From positions 1 to 64,000 of IMG/VR virus record IMGVR_UViG_3300009103_002144: 64,000 bases of DNA. One strand, 5' to 3'. Source of the DNA: a virus. Of this stretch, positions 1 to 9,060 are shown piece after piece. The notes beneath the pieces are model-generated. The model did not search any database and was not told the origin of the DNA. It worked only from the letters and a program-made list of their open reading frames with translations. Within the stretch, counting starts at the first letter, position 1. Every line of letters starts with the position of its first letter. The position numbers were made by a program, and so were the translations under genes.

Positions 1-275
1 ATCTCATCAAAGTCTCCAGTGGGGATGGAGCCAGTGACGGCACCCCCACCTTGAACTCCATTTTCAGTAAATCCAATTCTAATTTCTGCAGAAGCGTTAC
101 TGGCATCTAATCCCCTAACTTCGAACCATCTAGTTACTCTTGGGAAACTAATCTGTACTACTTCTCCACCAGAATTCGTTAATTCAGCACCATTTGAAGA
201 GGTGACGAACGGTAACCCGCTACGCTGATACTCGCCGACCATACCAAGGCCGGGTCGAGGCCATGTGTTACTCAT
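1..275 (-). CDS. Uncharacterised phage structural-type protein, partial (C-terminus off the left edge)
   Basis: The reading frame starts at an ATG at 275-273 and runs off the window at position 1, giving 91 visible residues. The start overlaps the stop of the upstream prohead protease in the string ATGAGTAA, which supports translational coupling. The protein begins MSNTWPRPGLGMVGEYQRSG and continues with alternating hydrophobic and polar residues typical of beta structure (VVQISFPRVTRWFEVRG). I see no catalytic motif. It is the next gene after the gp21-type protease in the head module, so a capsid accessory or decoration role is plausible, but that is inferred from position only. In T4 this place holds the scaffold gene 22, which this does not resemble. 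Confidence 0.7.
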   Translation of the reverse strand, partial: MSNTWPRPGLGMVGEYQRSGLPFVTSSNGAELTNSGGEVVQISFPRVTRWFEVRGLDASNASAEIRIGFTENGVQGGGAVTGSIPTGDFDE

Positions 276-885
276 CTTGCTCTCCTTCCCAATCTAATAC
301 TTCGTTGAATAATCTGTGGATTCTGTCTGTCTTATTGAAAACCTTGTTAAGATCTCCCTCTCGAATTCTACCTTCACGCATCATAAATGCACCGGGGGTG
401 GAGGGCTCTGAAACAAAGTCCCAGCAAATAAGCTGGAAATCATCTTGAACAACATCTGTATCACCCTGCCTTTTTGTAGATCCCACCCCTCTAGATGAAA
501 TGCCTAACGTCACGCCAGACTCCACAAGACTTTGTAAAATCTTTCCTGAAGGTGTGTCTAATAGCTCAACGATACCATAACAAACATCGCCATCCATGTA
601 CGCTTCTCTAACAATATGAGATGCATTTTTAAGCTCAACTACAGAACTGTCGGGATGATCACACTCACCGAGGGCCCGGTTCTCTGCAATAAACTTCTGA
701 TAATTTCTTATTTCTCTTTCGAGAATAGCTCTTGGATATACTCTGCCATTTTGATTTAAGGTATCAGATTTCTGTAGGACTCCCTTCATAAGAAGCTTCC
801 CACCGTTCTGGGCCTTTGATTCTTCAATCATTTCTTTCGAATAATTCCAGGGAGTCCACTCTGTCAATAACTTAAGGTCTGCCAT
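268..885 (-). CDS. 21: Prohead core protease, T4 gp21 type
   Basis: A serine protease of the phage T4 gp21 family, which cleaves scaffold and capsid proteins inside the prohead before DNA packaging. Family signatures are clear: NGRVYPR near residue 46, GECDHP with the expected catalytic His77, LDTPSGK near 109, GISSRG with the expected catalytic Ser at 130/131, and CWDFVSEPSTPGAFM further on. An ATG at 894 is in frame, but the AGGAG element abuts it directly. The same AGGAG sits 8 bases before the ATG at 885, so I prefer 885 (205 aa). The start lies inside the end of the helical protein gene, and the stop overlaps the next start. Its neighbours are the portal and terminase, as expected. Confidence 0.93.
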   Translation of the reverse strand: MADLKLLTEWTPWNYSKEMIEESKAQNGGKLLMKGVLQKSDTLNQNGRVYPRAILEREIRNYQKFIAENRALGECDHPDSSVVELKNASHIVREAYMDGDVCYGIVELLDTPSGKILQSLVESGVTLGISSRGVGSTKRQGDTDVVQDDFQLICWDFVSEPSTPGAFMMREGRIREGDLNKVFNKTDRIHRLFNEVLDWEGEQDE

Positions 886-1729
886 TTGACTCATCTCCTG
901 TGGTAAGCTCTTCAGTAAGCTTCATTAATGTTAAATATTTTGATATAGAATCATCGTCAAATTTCTCTACATCGAGGGTTTGAACCGCGCCTTTAACTTC
1001 GTCAAGTTGATTCGTTAATATTTTGTTTTCACACATTAAGGAATACTCACTAAGAGAATTAAGAGTGCTATTTTTAATTGAAGCCAACTTAGATCGAAAG
1101 GCGTCGCTATCATTCTCTGAAAAAACATACTCTCTCAAAAGATCGATTTGATCTTGCGAAAAGGAAGAGCCAAATTTTTCTTCTATTTTCTTATGCATAA
1201 TCTCCACAACAAGACGATTCGCTTGAGGCGTCTTAAGATCCGCAAGGTCCCTGTTGTTCTTTTCTTTCAAAAGGTATGAATGTAATTCTCCCTCAAAGCG
1301 ACTGGCCACAACAATGTCAGGTGTAGGTGACCTCCATTGAGAAAGAAGAGTTTGCACGGTGGCAAACTCCTTATAGTCTTCAACACGCCTATTATAAAAG
1401 GAACTCTCTCCCAATACGTAATTGATGTCTTTAATTAAGGAAGACTTTTGTTGCGTTAAAACCTTAATATCTAGATTTCTAGCCGCTGTTTTTGCCTCAG
1501 TGATAATGGAGCTTGCTAATGCAGGTGAGGGGACTTCAGTGATCATCATAGCGCGAAATAATCGAAACTCTTTGAACAGCTCGCTCCCGGGTATGAAGTG
1601 TTTCTGAAGAATGTCAATTGCTTTCTTTGCTTTCTTAACCTTCCCTTCAACTAAGGCTTCGGAAATATATTGAGATAATTGCGCAAAAATCAGGCCAACA
1701 TTTCTTTTTTTATTATGTTTAACTTTCAT
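872..1729 (-). CDS. Helical protein between portal and prohead protease; candidate prohead core protein
   Basis: A 285-residue, Lys/Glu-rich, mostly alpha-helical protein with a basic N-terminus (MKVKHNKKRN). No family was recognised and no catalytic motif is visible. The ATG at 1729 has GGAG six bases upstream and overlaps the last bases of the portal gene (stop at 1719), while its own end overlaps the protease start. In T4 the same interval between genes 20 and 21 holds the small prohead core genes 67 and 68. A scaffold or core role is therefore a reasonable positional inference, though this protein is much longer than either T4 core protein. Confidence 0.85.
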   Translation of the reverse strand: MKVKHNKKRNVGLIFAQLSQYISEALVEGKVKKAKKAIDILQKHFIPGSELFKEFRLFRAMMITEVPSPALASSIITEAKTAARNLDIKVLTQQKSSLIKDINYVLGESSFYNRRVEDYKEFATVQTLLSQWRSPTPDIVVASRFEGELHSYLLKEKNNRDLADLKTPQANRLVVEIMHKKIEEKFGSSFSQDQIDLLREYVFSENDSDAFRSKLASIKNSTLNSLSEYSLMCENKILTNQLDEVKGAVQTLDVEKFDDDSISKYLTLMKLTEELTTGDESNGRP

Positions 1730-3671
1730 CTATGTCTCCGGCATCGTATTCATCGAGGTCGAAATTGTCTTCCTCACTTAAATCCGCTTCAGATAGAAGC
1801 ACTCCGCCTTCAGGAGTAAGGATTGAAGATAATGATCTGAATGTACCCCTTAGTTCTGGTGTTATTACCGGTCGTACACCGGTGTTTCTCTTATAACTAT
1901 CTTGTTCTTCCCATTCTGTTCCCTCAAATTGAGTTCGAAGATAATCATCTCCAAATGGTTTTCTCATAGAGTCCTGTGGTCGCTTATGGGTGACCATCGA
2001 TCTAAAATCTGGCATGTGCGTCTTCAGAGGTCCTCCCGAGGACTTCCTACTTCTTTGTTGAACTGCAGACTGCGCCTTTATCGGAGCATCAGGATCATTG
2101 ATAGAGAGATTGGATATATCGATTATATCGTCTTCTTCGTCTTCATCATCATCAGGTCTAATCTTGTCTCCGTCGGCAGGCAGTGCTGTCAGGAGCTGAC
2201 CATCTTCAGGAATATCTGCCGAGAATAGGCCACCTCCACCCTCATCACCGCCACCGCCGCCCTCTTCACCGCCTTCTTCAGCACCAGCATTTTCAACTTC
2301 ACCATCCTCGATCTTGTCCTTCATCTTACCTTCGTGAATTTCTTCTATCACCTTATCAGTAAGCCCAAGTACATTCTTCTGTACCCATCGACGATCGAGC
2401 ATACCTTCAGGAACCTTACCAGCAATATCAAAACGCTGGGAGATTAATTCGAGCTTCTGCATTTGGGCAACAGACGAAGGATTAGAAAGCTTTAGCTCAA
2501 AATCTATAAGATCTTCAGCATCATACCCATGAACGTAGAGGTGGATCATTGCAATTTTATTTAATTCAGCAATAACGGTCTTTTGTATTCTCTGAATCGT
2601 TCTGCTAAAACGAATATCTTCCTGTGCGAGAGTTGCCTTTGCTCCAATCTCTTCATCATAACCCAAATAAGCTCGAGGTATTTTTAGGGCAGCAAAAAGC
2701 TTCTTCTGAATATATTCGACGTCTTCAATCGCAGCTGTGTTTTGGCCACCAGCAAGAGTGTCAATCTTCGTTCCCGAATCACCACCTCTAACAGGAATGA
2801 AATAATCTTCATCAACCGAAAGAGGGTTGTACCTTAAGTCAACTTTTCCGTTTGATCGATCAACAACTGGCGCCCTTTTAAGGGTTGTGGTCGCTTGCTC
2901 AAGATAGTCGGAAACATCTTCAGGCGCGACATTGCCCACATCGATATAGAACACTCGACGCTCAGGCGCTCTAATGACACGATAAACCAGCATTGCATCT
3001 TCAATTAAAATTAATTGGCGCCAAATCCTTCTAGCTGACTCAAGCACTGATGAGCCATACGGCAAAAATGCGTCATTGCCCAAGAGTCTAAAATGAGATA
3101 TCTGCCAATTTTCTAAAACAGTATTTCCTTGTGTGATCCACCGAAATCGTACAGCACCTGGATTCTCAGGGTCAAATCCTTCTTCTCTCTCCATTTCGGA
3201 AATTGGAATAGGATAAGCATTCACAATACCGAACTTGGGGTCCACATCGTTAAAAAGAAAAAAGTCTCCGTATTTACAGAGATTTCTTACCCACATCACG
3301 AGGTTAAACTCAACATTCAATGTGTCATAAAAAAGTGTCTCTAGTAATTCTTTCTTAAGTTCATCTTCACAAAAAATATGGAGAACCTTTCCATGCTCAT
3401 CAGGACTTACAGTTTCTTCAGCGTAGATATCTAGTGCTGAAGCAATCTCAGGTGTAGCTTCCATCTCTGCGAAATCAGAGTAGCGAGACATCCTGTCAAA
3501 TGAACCATAAGCGCTAAGTGTATTGTTATAAACATCATTATGAGAGCGCTTAAAGACTTCCGCTGCAGAGGTCGAAAGACCAGGAACATTTTGACGAACT
3601 CTTCTTTTAACTACTGGTCCTGAACGAAAAAGCTTTGTTAATCGTTGAAAGATATTTCCTTTACTTGCCAT
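1719..3671 (-). CDS. 20: Portal vertex protein, T4 gp20 type
   Basis: A 650-residue portal protein. In the T4 family this forms the dodecameric ring at one capsid vertex that starts head assembly, conducts DNA and docks the terminase and neck. The first 430 residues carry the family pattern: early segments around SRYSDFAEME and ALDIYAEE, NLVMWVRNLCKYGDFFLF, AYPIPISEMEREEG, and RAPERRVFYIDVGN followed by RYNPLSVDEDYFIPVRGG and EDIRFSRTIQRIQK. The C-terminal third is different: about residues 480-545 are acidic and Gly-rich and probably disordered. The ATG at 3671 has GAGG with good spacing. It lies directly after terminase; in T4 the sheath and tube genes 18 and 19 stand between these two, and here they are missing. 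Confidence 0.95.
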   Translation of the reverse strand: MASKGNIFQRLTKLFRSGPVVKRRVRQNVPGLSTSAAEVFKRSHNDVYNNTLSAYGSFDRMSRYSDFAEMEATPEIASALDIYAEETVSPDEHGKVLHIFCEDELKKELLETLFYDTLNVEFNLVMWVRNLCKYGDFFLFNDVDPKFGIVNAYPIPISEMEREEGFDPENPGAVRFRWITQGNTVLENWQISHFRLLGNDAFLPYGSSVLESARRIWRQLILIEDAMLVYRVIRAPERRVFYIDVGNVAPEDVSDYLEQATTTLKRAPVVDRSNGKVDLRYNPLSVDEDYFIPVRGGDSGTKIDTLAGGQNTAAIEDVEYIQKKLFAALKIPRAYLGYDEEIGAKATLAQEDIRFSRTIQRIQKTVIAELNKIAMIHLYVHGYDAEDLIDFELKLSNPSSVAQMQKLELISQRFDIAGKVPEGMLDRRWVQKNVLGLTDKVIEEIHEGKMKDKIEDGEVENAGAEEGGEEGGGGGDEGGGGLFSADIPEDGQLLTALPADGDKIRPDDDEDEEDDIIDISNLSINDPDAPIKAQSAVQQRSRKSSGGPLKTHMPDFRSMVTHKRPQDSMRKPFGDDYLRTQFEGTEWEEQDSYKRNTGVRPVITPELRGTFRSLSSILTPEGGVLLSEADLSEEDNFDLDEYDAGDIDES

Positions 3672-3698
3672 CTAATTCCTCACCAACCATTATAAGGG

Positions 3699-5294
3699 TT
3701 ACAGAAGCCACTTAAAATCCGCAGACCCCGACAATGCGGGGTGATCCTCGCCCATGGAGACAGGCATACCTCTTGCAGTAAGTATACCAACCTGCTGATT
3801 AAAGGGTGACATATTCTTATGCTTTGGCTCGCTGCGTTTGTTTAAAGCGAACCCTGCTAACATCGCGGCGTTCATATCAACCTTCTTAACCTGCTTCTTT
3901 CCTTTTGCCTCATAAAGCCAAACTCCGATTGCAAGTGACATAACAAGATCATCATTTTTCCCTCTTTGAGCTTGAGCTTTATTGTTGTTCCAAATGAACG
4001 TCTTGAGCTCGCTAATAAGTCTAGAAGAATAAACAGATATCTTATCATTTCTTATCACTTCTTCTAATTTTGTAAGGATCTGTGGTCGACTGTTCCCTTG
4101 TGTAGCGAAGCCGGCTTTGCCTATAGAGCCGTCACCATACAGCGCATTGAACTTATCTTTTTCTTTCTTAAAGTAGATGTTTCTGCACCCTAGCTCTTTT
4201 AACTTCATCAAGACGGCGTAGCCGTATGTATTATTCTCAGGACATATTAGCGCATCTGCATATCTCTTCGAAGCTTCCACCAACAAATAAGCTAGCTGGT
4301 CTGGAGGTACTTTGCCCTTAAACTCTACCACAACTTCAGACACTGTTGTATCTATAACATGAAATGTAGAATAATCATTCCCGTCTCCGCGGGCGACGTC
4401 TGCTGAAATGATATATTGATGATCTGATAATGCGTATTTCCAGACCCATACGTTGTTTTCAGGACCCCACTTCTCCAGTGGTGTTCTTACCTGCATTCGT
4501 AATTTCTCAATATCTTCAGTCGCAAGGAAGGTCTCACCTGATGCCTGAAAGTCGCATAAAAGCTCTTGAGCGATTTGCTGTTTATTCAGGTTCTTTGCTT
4601 CATTCTCAAACCACTCATCACCACGCTCGGGGTGGACATCCCATGGGAGCTTTATTGCATTGAACTCATTTTCACCGTTAACGGCATTGTGGTAGATGTC
4701 GTAATATTGCCCACCTGTTCCATTAGGTGTACTCACAACTATCGCTCGACCACCAGTCGAAAGAGTTGGGTATAGCCCTTTCCAGAGCTCATCAAAATTA
4801 CGAATGAATGCAGCCTCGTCAACTATTAGTAGACTCAAAGCCTCAGAACGTCCAGCGTCATCTGATGTTGGGACAGCTTTTATTGCCGACCCATTCGAAA
4901 ACTCTATAGCCTGTGTATTCTTTGCAGTTATTTCTGTAATCCACATCCATTTAGGGATACCAGACAAAGCGATCTTAACTTTCTTAATGAAGTTCTGAGC
5001 GACCGCTAATTTTGTCGCAATAACAAGAATGGTTTTATCTTTTCTAAAAAGTGCCATCCAGACAGCATATGCTGCAGACAAGGTGGAAAGCCCCAGCTGT
5101 CGTGACTTAACGACCACATTGAAGCGATGGTCATTAAAATGCTCTAGACAGTCATCTTGAAATGGAAAAGTATGGAACGGAATTCTTCCCCGGATTGGAT
5201 GCTGAATTTGAACATACCGATTGATAAAATAAGTGGGATCTTTACCACACCTAACAATCTCCGCAACTTGTTTTTGCTTGCTCTGAGGTGGCAT
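3699..5294 (-). CDS. 17: Terminase large subunit, T4 gp17 type
   Basis: The packaging motor ATPase and headful nuclease, 531 residues. The N-terminal ATPase has a deviant Walker A segment (KSRQLGLST, residues 63-71), Walker B LLIVDE at 155-160 and the coupling motif STPNGTGG at 188-195. The C-terminal RNase H-fold nuclease shows the metal-binding positions expected for the family: Asp299 (ISADVARGDGNDYSTF), Glu353 (CPENN) and Asp448/449 (NDDLVMSLAI). The ATG at 5294 is preceded by GAGG. T4 gp17 is somewhat longer (610 residues). The gene is intact with no intron. A 122-residue gene directly upstream takes the place where a small terminase subunit would be expected. Confidence 0.96.
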   Translation of the reverse strand: MPPQSKQKQVAEIVRCGKDPTYFINRYVQIQHPIRGRIPFHTFPFQDDCLEHFNDHRFNVVVKSRQLGLSTLSAAYAVWMALFRKDKTILVIATKLAVAQNFIKKVKIALSGIPKWMWITEITAKNTQAIEFSNGSAIKAVPTSDDAGRSEALSLLIVDEAAFIRNFDELWKGLYPTLSTGGRAIVVSTPNGTGGQYYDIYHNAVNGENEFNAIKLPWDVHPERGDEWFENEAKNLNKQQIAQELLCDFQASGETFLATEDIEKLRMQVRTPLEKWGPENNVWVWKYALSDHQYIISADVARGDGNDYSTFHVIDTTVSEVVVEFKGKVPPDQLAYLLVEASKRYADALICPENNTYGYAVLMKLKELGCRNIYFKKEKDKFNALYGDGSIGKAGFATQGNSRPQILTKLEEVIRNDKISVYSSRLISELKTFIWNNNKAQAQRGKNDDLVMSLAIGVWLYEAKGKKQVKKVDMNAAMLAGFALNKRSEPKHKNMSPFNQQVGILTARGMPVSMGEDHPALSGSADFKWLL

Positions 5295-5300
5295 AAGACC

Positions 5301-5669
5301 TCAACTGACTTGCAGTCTTAATTGACACCGATAATATGCAATCTTTCTTGGGCTGTTAGAAGTTGCTTGTATTAGCTCAACATCATCATCACGAGACATT
5401 TCCTTAAGCGTTAATGTTTTGCCTGTTACATCTTTAAAGTCTGCTTTGACCTTCTTTAACGCGTCGGTGAAAATTGAATTCGCAATTTCTCGCTCTCTAA
5501 TAACTTGTGGGTTCAGTGAACGTGAGCCATCGAAGTGAACGATCGATTGCATAAGGAGATCTAAGCGATCACCTTCTAAACTGTGGGTCACTTTCATGTT
5601 GCTACTCGATCTGCCCCAGGTCGTATTTAAGACCTCGCCAAGCGCTCTTACTTCTTCTAATGTTAACAT
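5301..5669 (-). CDS. Small protein upstream of terminase; possible small terminase subunit by position
   Basis: A 122-residue protein starting at ATG 5669 with GAGGAG nine bases upstream. The N-terminal half looks helical and the end (KIAYYRCQLRLQVS) looks like a beta strand. It ends six bases before the terminase start, the place held by gene 16 in T4. I see no convincing sequence signature of gp16, which is longer (164 residues) and largely helical. The positional suggestion is therefore weak, and it may be an unrelated conserved phage protein. Confidence 0.8.
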   Translation of the reverse strand: MLTLEEVRALGEVLNTTWGRSSSNMKVTHSLEGDRLDLLMQSIVHFDGSRSLNPQVIREREIANSIFTDALKKVKADFKDVTGKTLTLKEMSRDDDVELIQATSNSPRKIAYYRCQLRLQVS

Positions 5670-5672
5670 GTT

Positions 5673-5927
5673 CTAAAACTCCTCGTTTTTAATTATTTCA
5701 GATTGAGCCAACTTTTCTCTGTGGCTTGAAATATCTTCATCTGTTGGGAAATAACTCTTATCTTTGTGTAGCTTCCGCAATGGTTCTACAAGCGATATCC
5801 AGCACTGAATACAGCACTTGGTCTCTAAATATTGTACAGAATCCCTCATGTCTCTCATCATTAAATCGCAAATAGGGCAATCAAGCGGTACGAAAAAATC
5901 ATGCTCCTGAATATGTGACTCTTGCAT
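5673..5927 (-). CDS. Small four-cysteine, probable zinc-binding protein
   Basis: An 84-residue protein with CPIC at about residues 18-21 and CCIQC at about 38-42. This paired knuckle pattern is typical of a zinc ribbon or treble clef. The rest is polar, and the C-terminal half is helical and charged. The ATG at 5927 overlaps the end of the Mre11-Rad50 fusion gene by about 29 bases and has AGGAAAGG just upstream. No family is named with confidence. DNA binding or a protein-protein contact role near the packaging genes is possible but is inference. Confidence 0.8.
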   Translation of the reverse strand: MQESHIQEHDFFVPLDCPICDLMMRDMRDSVQYLETKCCIQCWISLVEPLRKLHKDKSYFPTDEDISSHREKLAQSEIIKNEEF

Positions 5928-8900
5928 CCTTTCCTACCTTTTGAATATCTAAAACGTTATCCACAATATCTTTTACTGCGTCAACATGAGAAATAATAAG
6001 GATATTCGTAAAATACTTCTTAAGTGAGATCAAAAGACGGGAACAAGCTTCGATATTCTTGTCATCCAATGCACCGAATCCCTCATCAATTATAAGCACA
6101 TCGCTACGAGGTGCATTACAAATGTTTATTAGTGCGACTCGAAGTGCAAGAGACGCAATCATCTTCTCCATCCCAGATCCGCATTCTATAATTCTCTTTG
6201 AGTCGCCATAGTCTATAAAAATATCCATATTGTTCGAATCGGCATCTGCCTCAAGGGATAACTCAAAATTCACAACACCTTGAAGTATCTTCGTTAACTC
6301 AGAATTAATCTGGGGTAACTGTAATGACAAGATCGTTAACGGGATCCCTTTCTTATCGACTGCTTGGCTAAATGTATTATAGGTTTCCCACCTTGACTTG
6401 ATCGTACCAAATCGATCTTTTTCTTCATTTAGATTATTACATGTCTGTTTTGTAACACTGATTTGCTCTGCAAGATATAACCGGCTACCATCTAACTCGG
6501 AAATACGGTTTTCGATACTTGACAAATCACCTTGCATCTTTATCACTTCTTGATCTTTCTCATCATCCACCGACCGTAAGCGCATTTCACGTAGTAATTC
6601 TTTACCAGCAGTTAGAGAAGTCTTAATCTCCTGATGACTAGACTCAAGTTCTTTCATTTGCAGTTTCATTTCTGAATTTTCTAATTTCAGCTCTTGATCA
6701 CGCTGAAGAATTTGTTCATACTTTTCTAGTTTCTCGCTGATTCCAGCGGACTGTAATTTTTCAAGATTGGACTTGATAGCTCGGAGCTCTTTTCTCGCAG
6801 TCGAAACGACAGCCTTCTGATCCCCCAATTCATTCTCATTCTTCATTGCGTCTTTTACATACTTACAATTGGGAGCATGCGCAGCACAAGAGCACGGTTT
6901 TAGCTTTTTCTGGAGCTTCTTTTTCGACTCAAGTCTTTGTAATTCTAAATTTAGATTTGCTTCTGATAATTCACATTGCTGTTTGAGGTCGCACAAAAGT
7001 GTAGCTTGAGCCCTTAGCTCATCGATCGGGAATTGCTCTCGAATCACTTCAATTTTTTCAAGCCTTTTAGATACTGCATCTCTTTCTGTCGAAAGTGTAA
7101 TGATCTGTTTTTTGAAATTATTTGCTTTTCCCTCTAAAGTATTAAGCTTCTGGACCTGCTCACCAATCTGAACTTTTGTATATTTTCCAGCGGATGGAAG
7201 CGCAGCTAGTTTTATCTTAAGATCATCTCTCTTCTCCTTAAGCTCACCTAGCTCATCCTCTACTTCACTACGCTCATCCATAAAAGACTCGAGAAGATCT
7301 TTTTGCTCATCAACTAAAATGCTCCAATTCTTATCAGGAGCCGATTTCATTTCTCCCCTAAGCTCGGACATCTCGTTCTTCGCAATCTTAAGCATGTCAT
7401 CAAACATCTGCAGGTCTAGAAATCTTGTTAAGATGGCTTTCCGTCGAGTGGAGCCCTCTCTAATAAAAGCATTCATTTCACCCTGAGATGCAAATGACGT
7501 CATTAGAAAATCATCAACACTACCCACAAGAGTTCTTAGTACTTTCTCCGTTTCTCTTCTTTGTTCGCCCGTATTATCCTCGATGGGTTCCCCGGACTCA
7601 TCAATCTTAAAGAGGTTCAGGTTTGTGGGTGCTGACACTGAACCTTTTCTACTCACCCTCTTTATTGTCTGTCGATCTGCTCTATACATCTCACCACCAA
7701 CGGAGAAATCTGTTGTTGCTCGACAAAATGTTTTCCTATTATTGATCACATGCAGGTTCTTAAGAACTCCACGGTCAGTGGAGTTAAATAACGAATACAC
7801 TAGTGTACCAGGGATAGAGGATTTTCCAGAACGATTTTTTCCAAAAATTCCTGTTATGCCGCTTAGGGTATCAAAATCGATTACGTTCTCTTCGCCGTAG
7901 CCAAAAGTATTATCGAATGATAGTTTTCTGAGCCTCCACTGATGTGATTTATTTGTGACTTGCTGGACACATCGCTTAAAAATATCTTTATGTAGATGTC
8001 GTAGTTGCTCTCTATCTTCATCTTCCATCTCGAGTTTAGAAACAAAGTCAGTCATCAACATATCTTGTTGTGTGAAACTTCTAAGATCATTTCTACTGAT
8101 CTTCCCAATGGAAGTGGTTATCTCCACTTCCCCGCCAACAATCGATGAAGATTCATTCTTCGACACCACTTCAAATGCGTCAAACTTTTCTTTTAGAGCA
8201 GATTGAAGCTGCCGAAAGTCAAGTTGATTTATTCCCTTGTGCGCAATTCTAAATCTCGAACCAGACCATTCCTCAGGAATCTGGTCAAGCGTCTGAATGA
8301 TGTCTCCCATCCAAGATATTGTACGAAATGCATGAGGGTTGTGGAGCGGGATAAACTTCACACTAAAATCTTTTTTATCTTTAATATCCCAAAATAAAAA
8401 CCCTTTCTCTACATCTTCTCCGTAGTTCTGCTGAATTGGTGATCCTGGATATGCTATAGTGTCTGTCAAAAATTGTCGCTTATGAATGTCTCCAAGTAAT
8501 GCAAAATCGTAATCCTTGAAAAAATCAGCCTTAATACTATCCCCATTTATCTCCCAGTCTTGATCAGTTAATGATCCATTTACGGGCCCATGATATAGGG
8601 CCAGATTGACACCTTCGTTTGGAGGGGTAAGATTAGGCCAAGACTTCACATCGAAGCAACAGAACGTACACCAGTTGTACCCATCGACCCCCGTTGGATA
8701 GACGCCGGTTCCTTTCATCAATAATACACGCGGATTATTTAAGGTTTTAACAATTGGAGTAATCGCATCAAGACGATCTTCATTAAGCATCAACCCATCA
8801 TGGTTTCCTAATATAATGTGAACCGGAGCTATCTCAGCAAGAGATGTCAGCCACCACCGTAGAATTTCAATGAGCTCAGGACTTATCCCCTGAGTCTTTG

Positions 8901-9048
8901 AGTGTACAATATCACCACCCAAGAAAATTACGTCAGGCTTCAATATACGCAGTTTATCGTATGCCTGATTGAAAACTTTTCTATACTCTTCATGTCTTGT
9001 TAGACCTCGAAAATGTATATCCGCAAAATGCGCGCACTTAAAAGACAA
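5899..9048 (-). CDS. Single-chain Mre11-Rad50 (SbcD-SbcC, T4 gp47-gp46) recombination nuclease/ATPase
   Basis: One 1049-residue chain holds both halves of the DNA-end processing complex that T4 encodes as separate genes 47 and 46. The N-terminal Mre11 phosphoesterase shows its metal motifs in order: D10-x-H12, GGDIVHS around Asp46, GNHD at 81-84, a YHG segment, GDIHKR and YPGSPIQQNYG. The Rad50 part has Walker A GKNRSGKSS (Lys409), a long coiled coil interrupted by a Cys cluster at 719-728, the signature ECGSGMEK, Walker B LIIDEGFGALDD and a following switch His (IISHVDA). The start is TTG at 9048: an in-frame TGA lies two codons upstream, motif I needs an N-terminus here, and GAGGG stands seven bases before. 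The gene sits between primase and packaging genes, and its likely role is recombination-dependent replication and host DNA degradation. Confidence 0.95.
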   Translation of the reverse strand: MSFKCAHFADIHFRGLTRHEEYRKVFNQAYDKLRILKPDVIFLGGDIVHSKTQGISPELIEILRWWLTSLAEIAPVHIILGNHDGLMLNEDRLDAITPIVKTLNNPRVLLMKGTGVYPTGVDGYNWCTFCCFDVKSWPNLTPPNEGVNLALYHGPVNGSLTDQDWEINGDSIKADFFKDYDFALLGDIHKRQFLTDTIAYPGSPIQQNYGEDVEKGFLFWDIKDKKDFSVKFIPLHNPHAFRTISWMGDIIQTLDQIPEEWSGSRFRIAHKGINQLDFRQLQSALKEKFDAFEVVSKNESSSIVGGEVEITTSIGKISRNDLRSFTQQDMLMTDFVSKLEMEDEDREQLRHLHKDIFKRCVQQVTNKSHQWRLRKLSFDNTFGYGEENVIDFDTLSGITGIFGKNRSGKSSIPGTLVYSLFNSTDRGVLKNLHVINNRKTFCRATTDFSVGGEMYRADRQTIKRVSRKGSVSAPTNLNLFKIDESGEPIEDNTGEQRRETEKVLRTLVGSVDDFLMTSFASQGEMNAFIREGSTRRKAILTRFLDLQMFDDMLKIAKNEMSELRGEMKSAPDKNWSILVDEQKDLLESFMDERSEVEDELGELKEKRDDLKIKLAALPSAGKYTKVQIGEQVQKLNTLEGKANNFKKQIITLSTERDAVSKRLEKIEVIREQFPIDELRAQATLLCDLKQQCELSEANLNLELQRLESKKKLQKKLKPCSCAAHAPNCKYVKDAMKNENELGDQKAVVSTARKELRAIKSNLEKLQSAGISEKLEKYEQILQRDQELKLENSEMKLQMKELESSHQEIKTSLTAGKELLREMRLRSVDDEKDQEVIKMQGDLSSIENRISELDGSRLYLAEQISVTKQTCNNLNEEKDRFGTIKSRWETYNTFSQAVDKKGIPLTILSLQLPQINSELTKILQGVVNFELSLEADADSNNMDIFIDYGDSKRIIECGSGMEKMIASLALRVALINICNAPRSDVLIIDEGFGALDDKNIEACSRLLISLKKYFTNILIISHVDAVKDIVDNVLDIQKVGKDARVTYSGA

Positions 9049-9060
9049 TATTCAACCCTC

